A stretch of DNA of 64,000 nt from the NCBI GenBank assembly GCA_963580455.1, contig OY756958.1, forward strand, positions 21,650,501 to 21,714,500, given 5' to 3'. Below the pieces are notes generated by a model. It was given only the letters and a program-made list of their open reading frames with translations. It was not told the DNA's origin and searched no databases. Position numbers and translations under genes: made by a program. Positions 10,756 to 22,769 of this stretch are shown piece after piece (the first letter of the stretch is position 1; each line of letters begins with the position of its first letter). Source of the stretch: Euonymus europaeus (taxonomy: Eukaryota; Streptophyta; Magnoliopsida; Celastrales; Celastraceae).

Positions 10756-13106
10756 ATTCCCTCCAGCGGAACAAGGCTCGACTCCGACGAGCAAGAAGAA
10801 AGGTACTGCTGAAGGAGTGTAGGAAAGTGAGAACGAACATCTGGCTCCGACATCCAGGCACTGTCTGTGATAGGTCGATCACGCCACTGCACAAGAAAAC
10901 GACGATAGGCCTGGTGGCGAGTATTAACATAGTCGTGGGTGAGGATAGCAACAGCTTCATCCAGAGGTAAAGGAACAGAGTGAAGTGTAGGAAGTGGTAG
11001 AGGCTCTGGGGCAATGTCTGGCCCGTGATAGAGAGTGAGATCTTCAATATTGAATACAGGACTGTAATGGCAATCCACCGGCAGGTCCAAGAGATAGGCA
11101 TTGGTGCCAAGGCGTTTGAGGATACGAAAAGGTCCCGCGCGGCGAGGGTGTAACTTGGAGATTGTGCCCAGAGGGTAACGTTCCGGCCGTAGACGAATGA
11201 GGACTTGATCACCTGCATCAAACAATAATAACCGTCGATGAGAATTGGCATGGGTGGCATAGGTAGAATTACTTATCGATATCCGGCGACGAAGGTCCGC
11301 TAAAGTAGAAGCAATGTGGGCTGCCATACTGTCAGCTTCAGCACTAGCTTTGAAATGACTAGGAACCGGTAGCAAATCCAGAGGAGTGCGCGGATGTTGC
11401 CCATAATTTGCTTCAAAAGGGGTACAACCAATAGAGCGATTAACAGAATTATTAAAAGCAAATTTGGCAAGTGGTAATATGAGGTCCCACGAGGTGGCAT
11501 GATCAGCGACTAGGCAGCGTAAAAGGTTGCCAACACTACGATTGGTAACTTTGGTCTGACCATCGGTTTGTGGGTGGAAGGCACTGGAGAACTGTAATTT
11601 GGTGCCAAGTTTGATCCACAGTGTCTTCCAAAAGTAGCTCATAAACTTCACATCTCTGTCGGAGGTGATAGTGTTGGGAAGGCCGTGAAGATGAACAATC
11701 TCCCGCAAAAATAAAGCAGCCACTTGAGAAGCATCATAAGTACGAGCACAAGGAATGAAGTGAGCCATTTTTGTCAGTCGGTCGACGACCACAAAAATAG
11801 AGTCAGTGTGACGAGGAGTGCGAGGAAGTCCCACAATAAAATCCATGGAGATTTCAGCCCAAGGATGGGATGGTATGGGTAACGGAGTATATAACCCTGT
11901 ATTATGTCGAGACCCTTTTTGAAGTTGACAAGTGCGGCATCGTTGAACAATTTTGGTAACATCACGAGAGAGCTGCGGCCAGTAAAAACGGTCACGTGCA
12001 AGAGCCAATGTTTTATCGCGGCCAAAATGCCCTGCCAGGCCACCCGAATGAAGCTCCAGAAGAACAAACTCTCTGATTGAGGTGGCTGGTAAACAGAGTC
12101 TGTTATTGCGGAATAAGTACCCATCTTGTAACAAAAAATCAGTGTACTCCAAAGAATCTTTAGAGCGTTGGACAGCCTCTTGCCAGATAATACCGAAATC
12201 AGGATCGTCCGGATAAGCTTCGCGAATATGCTCAAACCCTGTGGCGGTGACAGAAAAAGTTACTAACATGTGTTGTCGTCGACTTAGAGCGTCAGCAACC
12301 TTATTTTCTACTCCAGCCTTATGTTTTACCGTGAACGAAAATTGTTGTAGGATGTCAAACCAATGAGCATGCCGCGAGTTAATTTTTTTTTGGGAATTGA
12401 GATGGCGAAGAGAATCATGATCTGAAAATAAGATGAACTCGCGATGCAACAAATATGGCCGCCAGTGTTTCAAGGTTTGGACCAATGCATAAAATTCCAG
12501 ATCATACGATGAGTAACGCTGGCGAGCATCATTTAATTTCTGACTGAAATAGGCTAGGGGATGGCCTTCCTGGCTCAGAACCCCACTGATGCCTATTTGG
12601 GAAGCATCACATACTACCTCAAAAACCTTAGAAAAATCGGGAAGGCGAAGAATAGGAGCTTGTGTGAGCTTATGCTTCACGGTAGTAAAAGCCTTCTCGG
12701 CACTCTTGGTCCAGCAAAAGGTGTTTCCTTTGAGACAGTCTGTTATAGGGGCCACCACAGAACTGAAATTTCGTATGAAACGCCTATAGAATGTGGCAAG
12801 GCCATGGAAACTTCTAGCTTCAGTAAAGGAAGTGGGGGCTGGCCAGTTGACAATAGCCTGTATTTTGGCGGTGTCCACTTCCAGTCCATTATCTGAAATA
12901 ACAAAACCAAGGAAAGAGATTTTAGACTGAAAGAAGGCACACTTCTTTTGATGAGCATAAAATTTTTCTTGTCTTAATTTCTGAAAAATCAGTTGTAAAT
13001 GAGATAAATGTTCAGTAGAAGAGCGACTGAAAATAAGCAAGTCATCAAAATAAATGACAAAATTTTTTCCAAGAAACTCCCTGAACGTATAAGTCATCAC
13101 ACGCAT
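10671..13106 (-). pseudogene. Ty3 pol remainder: RT, RNase H, integrase, chromodomain-like tail
   Basis: This long open frame of 811 residues keeps the RT catalytic motif (VIYFDDLLIFS). RNase H follows (VCDASQIGISGVL, SDHDSLRHL, ADALSRR), then the integrase zinc region (H-H...CRTC) and core (MDFIVGLPRT, SDRDVKF). The integrase third acidic residue is Lys: the motif reads TDGQTKVTNRS where family members have Glu, so integration should be lost. The C-terminus (VAILTHDYVNTRHQAYRRFLVQW...AWMSEPDV) resembles a chromodomain that would steer integration to heterochromatin. The frame begins downstream of a frameshift and so lacks its own start. Confidence 0.9.
10756..10770 (-). other. polypurine tract of the Ty3 element
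   Basis: On the minus strand the bases just before the 3' LTR read GGAGGGAAT, a short purine run suited to priming plus-strand DNA synthesis. It lies inside the pol reading frame. Confidence 0.6.
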
Positions 13107-15348
13107 GAAGGTACTAGGGGCGTTAGTGAGGCCGAAAGGCTGATACTAGCCATTCGTAGAGTCCATCCCGGGTACGAAACGTTGTCTTCCACTCATCACC
13201 TTCTTGAATCCGCACCTGATGATATCCGCTACGTAGGTCAATTTTAGAAAAAATAGTAGCTCCTGATAGTTGGTCCAACAAATCATCGAGTCGAGGAATT
13301 GGAAACCGATAACGAACAGTGATCTTATTGATTGCTCGACAGTCTACACACATCCTTCATGTTCCATCTTTCTTGGGGGTTAGAAGAACCGGCATAGCAC
13401 AAGGTGACAGACTTTCCCGTATGAACCCCTTATAGAAAAGATGTGAGACTTGGCGTTGTAGTTCTTCTTGTTCTGAAGGAGCCAATTTGTAAGGGCCCAG
13501 ATTTGGAAGAGAGGCCCCAGGGACTAGATCAATAATATGTTGAGTTGAACAGGCAGGTGGTAGTCCGTCTGGTAAATCCTCTGGCATAATGTCAGCATAG
13601 CTAGTTAATAGACTTTCCCACTCTGGTGGAGGTGTCACCAAATGAGTGGACGTAGGATCGGAGCTCTCCAATCTATTAAGAAGTAGATACAAGAGGTCGG
13701 TTTCTTGAGCAGTATCATCCAAGGGCTGTAAAGTCAGAACTGATTTGTTTGAAGAAGTTTTCTTTATGTGACTTGAAGGTGGCAGCGGTTCCAAAACGAT
13801 GGTGCGCTTTCCCATCAGAGAGGCATAAGTATTTGCAAAACTGTTGTAGATTGCCTTCCTATCAAATAGCCAGGGCCTTCCCAAAAGAAGTTGACGTACC
13901 GACATAGGTATCACATCGCACCATGTTTCGTCTTGAAAATGAGGTCCCAAAGAAAACTTCACTTTACACCTGCTCTGGACTGGAATAGACGTTGAATTAA
14001 CCCACTGAATTCGGTAGGGCCGTGGATGAGGTTCTTGGCTGAATTTCAATTTTTCCACAGCCTCTTGTGAAATGGCATTCATTCCACTACCATTGTCAAT
14101 GATAGTATCTATCGCTCGTCCGAGAACTTCCAATTTAGCATGAAATATTGTGCATCGTTGCCAGTCTTCTTTGACTTGTCTATCTTGCTGTTCAACACCC
14201 AACAGTAAACGGTGAATTACACAGCTAGGTAACTCAGATGGTTGGAGATGGGTCTCAGTTTTTTCTTCTTTCTGTTCGGCTTCTGGTTGTTCTTCTAAGT
14301 CTACCGGGTTCCCCTTATTTTCTTCGCAAACCAACCCTAGCCTTGGTCCTTTGTTGGGACAAACCATGGAGTAGTGCCCTTTCATTCCACATCGATAACA
14401 TTGTCCAGAGGTGTCGGCCCCAGGTTTTTGAGCCTCTCTATTTGCAAATCCAGGTGTGGTTGAAGACCCGAAACCGTTTGAAGGTGGGCCTGTTGATGGG
14501 CTTGACCCAGTTGGGCTGCGATTCGCTTTAGGTTCAGTAGGGTTCCATGACCGTCGTAAGGTTCCATTCTTCAATTGATTTTCGAATTTCAAAACCATCT
14601 GGTAGGTTTCATCCACTCCGTTGAGTTGCAAACTAAGCATTTCACGTTTGATGTCATCTCGGAGTCCTGATCGATAACGGGACAAGGCCTGCAGATTCCC
14701 TTCAACGATCTGGGTTCAAACACAAAGATCTCGAAATTTCTCAGTGTAGATCTGGACTGAGGAGTTACCCTGTTTTAGCGCCTACATATCGTCGAACAGA
14801 GACTCAGTATAATTCAAAGGTAGATAGTTATCTCGTAACTTCTCTTTCATGGTTTCCCAATCACTGATCGGTTCTCGCCCCCTACGCCGTCGTTGCTCTT
14901 CCACCGAAAGCCACCATGCTCGGGCACTGCTCTTCAGTTTCACAATGGTAAAGTCCACCTTGCAATCATCAGGAACTCTATACCAACGAAAATAATCTTC
15001 TAGGGATACCATCCAGTCTTGAAAAACTACGGGATCTAAACCTCCCCAAAACTCCTTGACATCTACTTTGATCCTCTTCATGAGGTCTTCTCTTGGATCT
15101 CTTTGATGTTCATGTTGACCATTCCTCCGTTGTGGACGGTGCTCCCGTGGTCGCGGGTTAGGAACACGCTCTTCACTGTCATCTCCCCTAGTAGATGACC
15201 CTTCTTCAAATACATGCTGGAACACTTGGTCTAATTTTGTAGTCATGTTCTGGATCTGTTGTTGTGTGGCTTCACGAGATTCTCTTAGTTCCTTCACCAA
15301 GGATTGGAGCAGATCGTCACGCTGGGCTTGAGTCATGGTTGGGGGCAT
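13107..15348 (-). pseudogene. Ty3 gag-protease-RT 5' part, broken
   Basis: Gag probably starts at 15348 (MPPTMTQAQ...). It carries the capsid-like region FWGGLDPVVFQDWMVSLEDYF and, further on, the zinc knuckle CYRCGMKGHYSMVC. Protease follows with IIDNGSGMNAIS as its active-site motif, then the RT start ([39 protein letters not shown]). In-frame stops are TAG at 14782-14784, TGA at 14716-14718 and TGA at 13357-13359. A one-base frameshift near 13140 breaks the RT after LYEWLV. Each stop is one C-to-T or G-to-A change from a sense codon expected by the family. Confidence 0.9.
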
Positions 15349-15430
15349 GTAAATGAGCTCACTGCGTTTGCTTCCGATTATGTGTTGTTGCTGGTCGCTG
15401 CTGTTGAAGGATGGTCTCATAAACACCGCA

Positions 15431-15440
15431 TCTGATACCA
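15431..15440 (-). other. primer-binding site (tRNA-iMet type)
   Basis: On the minus strand this reads TGGTATCAGA, three bases (ttt) after the 5' LTR end. It is complementary to the 3' end of initiator methionine tRNA, the usual primer of plant Ty3 and Ty1 elements. Confidence 0.85.
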
Positions 15441-15443
15441 AAA

Positions 15444-15901
15444 TGGTGCAGCAACCAGGGAGTAGAAATGAGGAACAACGAAACAATATACAGAGGTTCC
15501 AAAAGTGTGCTAATATATTCAATAGCTGAATAACAAGACACCACTATTAAGTCCAATAGCTGGGTAATAAGATACAACTAATAGAGACCAAAAGATAATA
15601 GTGGCAAGCCACTCTTCTCCGGAGAGAATTTCTTTTTCACCCAAAAAGCAACCACTAAACTAAAGCAAACCAAGGAAAAGATAAAAGACAGATGCAACGA
15701 CTCTCCACTAACGGGCATATTGGCCTTGCATCATGACCTTGACCAAAAAGAGACAATCACGTTCTAAGAATCTTTCTTAAGCTCTTTGTACGAGGCTTGG
15801 GCTTTTTGATAATACTCTTTCGTGTTTGAAAATGTAAACTTACTTCCACCTCAGCATCCACTACATTCTCTGTAGTTCCTTGATCAACGGCTCCTACATC
15901 A
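15444..15901 (-). repeat. 5' LTR of the Ty3 element
   Basis: 458 bp, about 97% identical by eye to the copy at 10297-10755. It would carry the element's promoter. It is followed on its left (downstream in element orientation) by the primer-binding site. Confidence 0.93.
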
Positions 15902-15906
15902 GCCCC

Positions 15907-18215
15907 AATCCTTCTTTGTACCGCTTAGTCTTAGCTCATTACAAGCCCCTCAAGCAAAAGAAAGCATCCTTCCTAGTTTTCGCTCATGAGAGTGCGACAC
16001 CATTCAATCGATAAGTCAATTGCAGAAGGAGGTGTGATCCTTCGAGGCATTGACACCACTTTTTTGGTCGCCATTTTTTTGCTATATTAGATCTCACTTC
16101 ATAGGTCGAAATCAAACAGAGGAGAAAAAAGTATTTTCAAATCCTAATTTACAATTGATTTTTCTTAATTTATTTAAATATTTTTATAATTTTTCGAGCT
16201 ACAATGTGACTCAAGTGAATGATATTATTAATGCATGACAAGTGTTCATTTATTGAGTGGATAAGGAGCACAATATTATAAATCTCATATCGCTCTGGAA
16301 AATCTCATATCGCTCCGGAAAAGTATGAAATACATATGGTTAAACTTAAAATCTAGTAACAGTGATTTTTCTGGTTCGAAACTATTATGGGCTGGTACTA
16401 AACCTGAGAGGACAAAACCGTGCAAACCAATGTAGACTGACCCAAAGCAAATAAAATGTTACTAGTGTAGAGTGACAAGTTATTAAAATTGATATTTGAG
16501 CTCATACCCCAGTGTTTAAGATGTGACACTCATGAATACACAAGCTCTTAAGGGAGGGACTTTAGCACCCAGCTCAAGTGGGCGGCTGTAGTCACAGTGC
16601 CTGGATAAGCTATAGTGTGGAAAGGGCCACGATATGTTAAAACCCACATCATCTATGAAAAGAAGTGAAATACATAGGTCAAACTTCCAAAACAATAACA
16701 TTTTTTTTTGGATTCAAGCTTGTATGGACTGATGCTTCGTGCTAGCAAACACGAGTTTGTGCGGACTGACAGACTGTTACACCTTTTAATTATAAATTAT
16801 AGGGCATCTGTAGCTTAGAAAACACATAATATATACTTAATTATAATTAATTCCTCGATTGGTGCATGTGTGTGTGTTTTTTTTTGGGTAACATCTGCAA
16901 GAATTTATACCCCCAATTCGTTGGTTGACTAACATATTAAGCAAATGAGACGTACGTTTTTACATTTACTTAAGGGGTCTAGGTGTCAAATTAGAAAAAT
17001 CAAAGGGGCTTGAGTATCAAATTATAAAATTTAATGGATGTATTGGCAATGTCAAAACTTGAAACAAGTGCATAATATCACATGCTTTTTCTAGTCAATT
17101 GATAACTCATAAAAGGGACTCAGGAGAAATTTTGATTTGTTCAGAGGGTCAGACAGTCAAATTTGAAATCCAAAAATGATCAGTTAGGAATATCGATTAA
17201 ACACGGGGGCTGTCGGCGTATTTTATCCATTTTTTATATCACAAATTCACAAAAAAATAAATAAATTTTTTTATCCATTTTTTATATATTTGGAAAAGCA
17301 TAATTAGTTGCGAGTGAGAATTTTTCTGTCACTGTTTTATAAATAAAGTCAAAGCGAATCCAACTGAACAAAACTAATAAGAACTAACTGAAAGAATATT
17401 CCAAATTCAATGTTCAGAAGTTTTATGAGATCAACAGAGCACCTACTCTTTAGACTTCATCAACTAATTAGAATATATAACTCCACAGAAATTTTAAAAG
17501 CTAATCGAAATATATAAATATATGTATATAACTATTATATACACCAATATTAGTGCACTTTAGAATGAGGATCACCCAATATTCCTTGTATTATTATTGT
17601 TGGACAATGTGACTGACCTATCATTCAATGAAAGAGTGGGAATGTGAGAGCTAGGAACCTTCTTTTGGGCATCATAGAAAAAGACCCTATTTTTAATGGG
17701 GTCCAACTACACATTGCCCTTCCTATATATTGATAATCTTATTAAAACTATTTTACTCCTAACAAGAGATTACTTTATATATATAGAGATTAGACATAAA
17801 ACAATTTTAAATTTATTATGTATGAGATAATGTAAAGCTCAAAGCTTTAAAACCTATTCGTTACCCTAAAAAGGTCAAGGACATAATATTAATTGGGTCC
17901 AAAAGTGAATGATCACACAATTCACCATATCTATTTGCGATGTTAGATTCGAGTTTTGTGAAATTTTGGAAAAATTGTATATGTGAACTCAAGTAGCTAG
18001 ACATTTGAGTACAAGAGTATTCGATCAAATTAAACATTTCTGAAAAAGAAAATTGAACCAAATATTAAGAGATTAAAAATGATGGAATATAATTTTTTTA
18101 CTGTATTCACGGGTCGACCAATTATGATTATTCTTAGTGATAAGTCATTATTGTGCATACAAACAACTATGATTGGGATATCAAAAAATGTATAAATATG
18201 ACCAAAAGATCTATT
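15907..18215. other. intergenic DNA, mostly unrecognised
   Basis: No gene is supported. It contains one dispersed direct duplication (16315-16775, listed separately) and AT-rich sequence. The open frames here are short and have no recognisable domains. Confidence 0.45.
16315..16775. repeat. diverged direct repeats about 340 bp apart
   Basis: About 120 bp at 16315-16440 and again at 16655-16775 share the order gaaaag, tgaaatacata, ggttaaact/ggtcaaact, a short T run, ggttcgaa/ggattcaa, tgg-actg and a final gactgac. Two similar direct repeats around a short internal stretch could be an old short-LTR element, but no primer site or target duplication was found. Confidence 0.35.
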
Positions 18216-18447
18216 GTGCTACACACTAAATCTACTATGTGAGTATGTCAAAGTATGCAAACAACTATATATTTCTACCAATATATAACAACACGTTTTG
18301 GAAATATGCTGATCGCACACATTATTTGTCATACATGCTACATACTAAATCTACTACGCAAATTTGTCAGATTATGCAAACAACTATATATTTCTATCAA
18401 TATATAGCAACAAATTTTGGAAGTATGTTGATCGCACATATTATTTA
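18216..18447. repeat. tandem duplication, unit about 119 bp
   Basis: Two adjacent copies (18216-18334 and 18335-18447) share gctacacactaaatctact, caaacaactatatatttcta, and tgctgatcgcaca/tgttgatcgcaca. They differ at about 10% of positions. The open frame spanning them is a by-product of the duplication. Confidence 0.75.
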
Positions 18448-18886
18448 TAAGTATGAACCTTACAATAAAAACGGAGACATATTGGAATGAATCATGGATT
18501 TGGGGCTCCCAACCATATCCTAACTCAACTATTATGAACAGTTGAGAGATATATATACGAAGTATTGTAACTCCCTCATTAAGGAGTTACAAACCCTCAA
18601 GGGATCATATATCTATTGAATCAAATTCACACAAAAAAGGAAAAAGCCAAATCAGTCAAGGAAAACTTTCTCCTCTCAATTTCGTAAGGTTGCATTTAAT
18701 ATGTGGTCATCAAGATACACTCCATTATGTGATGTATCTTAAACCAACTAGAATATGATCTCGTAGATGTTATCAAATTTATAGTATGTTCATATTTGAT
18801 GCATAACATTTTGTAGTAAACTATCATTCTGATGACGAGCAAGTTAGATGAAAAAGTTACATTAAGGAAGTTCGTATGTTCTAAAC

Positions 18887-19900
18887 ATGGTGTCCACGAA
18901 GAAGAAAAAAGCAGAGTTCATTTCAACCGTAGAGATGAGACATGAGACAATTTTCATGAAAGGTTACTCATTGGTACGAGAAAGTGGAAAACATAAACAT
19001 CAACTTCATCTTTCACAAATCACCTATATGATGAGATTACAAAGAAGAATTTCGAAAGTGCTAGTTCATGCCATCGATTTAGTATTTAGTGTTAGATTCA
19101 AGCCTAAGGTCGCACATGAGTTGATGAATAGAGAGGCTAGTGGGAGGGATAGCCTTGCAAGTGATCATAATTTTTTCTCAAAACAAGACGAGAGAAAGCT
19201 ATGAATTATGGGGAAGACGACTGCCTATTAAGGTACTTTCAAGACGAAAAAATTAAAAATATATCAAGCATTTCATTGTGTGGTTCAATTGGATAATGAA
19301 AAGTGAATTACTAATATTTTTTTAGGCTAGCTAATGCAAAACTAATTGTTGATTACAATTATTTTGGGTATGTTGTCGCCTTTGATACTACATACAGTAC
19401 CAACAAATATTTGAGACCTTTAGGCGTGTTGATTGAATTTAATCATCATAGAGGTGTAGTAATCTATGGTGTTGCTTTTCTTTACGATAGTCAATAGAGT
19501 GATCCAAGTGGCTTTTCAAAGCTTCTCAGATGTACATTAATGGATAGAGCTTTTAAAGATGAGATGCCTAATACTCTTCACAGGTTATATATTTGGCATA
19601 TAATGCAAAATGTGATAAAGCATTTAGGGAATCATATGAAGGATGATGATTATTCTTTGCTTTAGGACTTTAAGAAGTGTATGTTTGACTTTGAAAGTGC
19701 GATTGAATTTGAAGAAGCTTGAAAAAAATTAATTGAAGCGCACAGTTTTGAATAATCGAGTTGGCTAGATGTTATATACCAATTGAAAGAGAGGTGGGGC
19801 AAGATGTCATTTGAAGGAAGGATTTACGCTGGGGCAACCTCATCCTACTTAATTATGTGAATCAACAAAGCATGCAAGGGATGAATTTTGGTTCATTTCA
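18887..19900 (+). pseudogene. FAR1/FHY3-like (MULE transposase-derived) pseudogene
   Basis: A first open part (18887-19204) carries lysine-rich sequence and a piece ending SGRDSLASDHNFFSKQ. After a frameshift the transposase-like core is clear: DYNYFGYVVAFDTTYSTNKY around 19351-19410 (first catalytic-type Asp at 19384), then RPLGVLIEFNHH, VIYGVAFLYDS, MPNTLHRLYIWHIMQN and KHLG, then FKKCMFDFESAIEFEEA. Stops interrupt it near 19497, 19664 and later. FAR1-related proteins are domesticated Mutator-like transposases acting as transcription factors. This copy could equally be a decayed MULE transposase; no terminal repeats were seen around it. Confidence 0.7.
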
Positions 19901-20600
19901 GTTTAGATAATCAGTGCTTGTTAATATTCATGTAAGAAGAAGTAACTTGGCCTTGGGTACTTTCTTTCTTTTGGGATTGCAAACATTTCTTGTAATTTGC
20001 TACAACATTGGATTATCTATCTTTTGTTCTCAACTTGGGTCACTCTATAATACATTGCCCTTTGTTCTCAATTCGTGTAACATATTTCCCCATTTTTTAA
20101 ATTATAATTCAGTGAGAGAGTTAAGCCTGAGTTTGAAATCAGAAGTAAGTTGAATCACTTACTAATCATCCTATGGAAAGAAAAAGAAAAAAAAAATTCA
20201 CTCACATTGTCATTCATAAAAATGTGAAAAAAAATTACACATTGATGTAGGACAAACCACAAATGTGGCTCAAAATGTTAGCCATTGGAGCAGTTCAAGA
20301 TTCTACAGTTTAGTCAACATAGAGTACCCTGCTATAGACAAAATTTTTTTTTTCACAGCAGGACTATGAACCAGTCCATGACCAACAAATAAAAATAAAA
20401 AAAACACGATTTGTTAGTTATTAATGTAATTGTGGCTAATTACAGCCCCAATTTCAAATTTCAGGTACGCCAATATTCCAGTGATCTAGTCCCAATCAAT
20501 CAACGTCTATGCAGAATGCCCTAGACATGATTGGTCGGTTTCAGATTGGCTAAGATGGTTTTAATTTTTAAAACCACCGGAAAAAACCCTTTCTTTTTAA
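19901..20600. other. intergenic DNA, nothing recognised
   Basis: AT-rich with A-rich runs near 20170-20240 and 20340-20400. No gene or repeat boundary is seen. Confidence 0.4.
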
Positions 20601-20955
20601 CTCCGAATGCGTTTGGGTGAGAGTATGTGTATGCTTGACAACGTATAAATTGACGGATAAGTTGTCAAATAAGTTATGTGTTGTAATAGGAGTATGTAAA
20701 CTAGTTTAATAATGAAATAAAAACCATCGAATATGGGTCTTGTTTGTTGGAAAAAACTTTATGGGTTGAGTTCAAATATGTAATTTTTCTTGAATTCTAA
20801 CATATATTTTGAGAGATAAAAGGATAAATGTGTGAGAGAACGGAGATAATAGAAAAATTGAGTCAATTTTTTTAATATGTGATTGATGTGATTGTTGATC
20901 GATAGAATTTAGCTTATAAGCTGAGCGTATAAACTCACTCACACCCAACCAAATG
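20600..20955. mobile_element. MITE, forward copy of an inverted pair
   Basis: The ends are inverted repeats: gcgtttgggtgagagtatg at the left and, reversed, gcatttggttgggtgtgag at the right. The middle has the shared subterminal block (gggttgagttcaaatatg, then cttgaattctaacatatat). It is the same family as the MITE at 1956-2371. Confidence 0.6.
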
Positions 20956-21840
20956 CATGCTTAGTGATTGGTGAAGTGTATTATAGCTTTATACGCTTTT
21001 TTTCTCAACTCATGAGCTTATATGTCCTACTCATTTATGTCAACACGCACATGAAAAATTTACTCAATTTCTCCTATTGTTATTGTTTTTCTCACACATT
21101 TGTCCACTTATCTCTCAAAATATATGTTAGATTTCAAAAAAAAATATATATATTCGAACTCAACCCATAAAACTCTTCCCAACAAAACTCATATTCGATA
21201 ATTTTTTATTTCATTATTAAACTATTTTTATATCTCTAGTAGTAAATTGAAAGCTTATACACTTTGATAAATTTACGTTTTACCAAATATCACACTAACT
21301 TATTTAACAGCTTATGCAATTTATTGATGTAGGACAATTGGCTCTAGAGTTTGAAGAAGAGTTGGAAAAGAAGAGTTTGAAGAAGAGTTGGAAAAGAAGA
21401 ATTGGAAGAAGAGCAGGGGTAACTTTGACCGTGCATAACTTTTGAACCAGTTGTCCGTTTTCTTATTATGATATGTTTTCGAAGACTGATTTTGGAGATC
21501 TTTAAGTTTTAGGAAGTCTTTTTGGTTGCCGTTTTTTTAGACATTTTAGTAGCTATTTGAAATTCATATGCGTGAATTAAGTATTTTAGGTAGTTTCTAA
21601 TTCTAGTTCACCTAGGTTTCTTTATGTTTCTATTATAAATAAGACTTTTACAGCCACTGTAAGCATCTTTTGGCTTATTTTGAATTTAATAAAATTCTTG
21701 AGAGTTTCAATTCTTGGTGAATTCCAAGTTTACTACTTAAAATTACGTTTGTAATTATAAGCTTGCTTTCGTTCTGCGTCATTTTTTATAACTTATATGA
21801 TATTAAAATTTAACTTCTACCAAATACAGTCATACCGTAC
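20956..21840. mobile_element. MITE, reverse copy, interrupted by a solo LTR
   Basis: Sequence from 20956 to 21324 matches the neighbouring MITE in reverse orientation (atatatgttagatttc, cgaactcaacccataaaac, ttatttcattattaaac). The match seems to resume after 21781 (ttataacttatatgat) once the LTR at 21325-21781 is removed. The right boundary is approximate. Confidence 0.55.
21325..21781 (+). repeat. solo LTR, 457 bp, probably Ty3 type
   Basis: It begins TGATGTAGGA and ends GCGTCA. Inside are a GA-rich repeated block (gaagaagagttggaaaa) at 21350-21415, a TATA-like tataaataag near 21634-21643 and an aataaa near 21688. Flanks are tttat and ttttt, a 4/5 match for a target duplication. Length and first bases match the LTRs of the Ty3 element at 10.3-15.9 kb, but the body differs, so it is a related but different family. 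No internal domain accompanies it, as expected after LTR-LTR recombination. Confidence 0.65.
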
Positions 21841-22611
21841 AAGAATGTGTGAGTTGTGAGCAAATTGCACAGGAGGAGTACGTGTCTTTTATTCTGTCGG
21901 GTTTTTTTCTTTCTTCTTTCATTATTAATTAATTTAACGGATTAGATCAAAGATATTTAATAATAATACAATAATGATTAAGACCACCGACGAGGACAAG
22001 GGCGATACACATACGTAGTCACATTTATCTCACGTACGTAAAAGAGAAGTCCAAGGCGAGTGACGACTCTATCTATATCTATATCTATATAGGCAACTAA
22101 AAATTACCTTTAGATCTAGACTAAATTAACTACTCATTAATTTAATTAATGTTAGACAATCAGAACCTTAAATACTGTTGTCGGTAACAAACTAGATTAA
22201 CTAACAATCAAACTTTGACTACTCCGTAATCTAGTTCAACTACTTTAGATCAGAGAGATTTCACTTCCCCTTAATAAGCAAGCATATTCAGGTGATTCAT
22301 CAGATGCCTTGTGATTCATTTTCCTCGTGTTTAGTTATTTTTTGTTTATTAATCTTATCACTTAGAATTACCCAACTAAGTATTTAAAGTATTTTTTATT
22401 TATTTAATTGATAGTGAATGGAAATAAGAGTGTTCACATTGAATCACATGGGAGTGAGGTTGATGGACAGAACAAGATAGCTGGCATTTGGTATTTGATA
22501 GAGAAGGATTTTATAAATTCGCTCACTTTCCATCTGTAAGTAAGAGCAGGTTAAAACGAGTGAGAGTTGTAAACAAAAGTGGCCTCCAACCGACACTCCC
22601 ATCGTTGGTCC

Positions 22612-22613
<2 letters not shown>
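21841..22613. other. upstream region of the epimerase gene
   Basis: No gene is supported. It contains a short tatatc repeat near 22072-22091 and otherwise unique AT-rich sequence that should include distal promoter elements. Confidence 0.4.

Positions 22614-22652
<39 letters not shown>
22614..22652. repeat. (CT)n microsatellite in the epimerase promoter
   Basis: About 19 uninterrupted CT units lie just upstream of the TATA-like box. Such GA/CT tracts near plant promoters can bind GAGA-type factors; function here is inferred. Length variation is likely. Confidence 0.95.
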
Positions 22653-22655
<3 letters not shown>

Positions 22656-22657
22656 TC

Positions 22658-22665
22658 TTTATAAA
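22658..22665 (+). promoter_or_regulatory. TATA box of the epimerase gene
   Basis: tttataaa lies 105 bp before the start codon and directly after the CT tract. This spacing fits a 5' UTR of about 75-80 bases. Confidence 0.6.
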
Positions 22666-22769
22666 CTTCACATCCAAACTCTTCACAAACTTCAGGGAAG
22701 ACACCCTCTTTCGTCTCTCTGTATCTCTAGATAACAAAATTTGTTCCTGTGATTTGTTTTGAGAGTTGA

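Larger units (their letters stand above)
10297..15901 (-). mobile_element. complete but inactive Ty3/gypsy chromovirus-type retrotransposon
   Basis: The element is bounded by a perfect 5-bp target duplication (gcccc at 10292-10296 and 15902-15906). Its LTRs are 10297-10755 and 15444-15901. Transcription runs on the minus strand, so the right LTR is the 5' LTR. A tRNA-iMet primer site abuts it. Order of domains is gag, zinc knuckle, protease, RT, RNase H, integrase, chromodomain-like tail, as in chromoviruses; the 5.6-kb length and short LTRs suggest the Reina lineage. By eye the LTRs differ at about 15 substitutions and one indel over ~459 bp (about 3%), so the insertion is fairly young. Three stops and a frameshift break the polyprotein. 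Confidence 0.95.
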
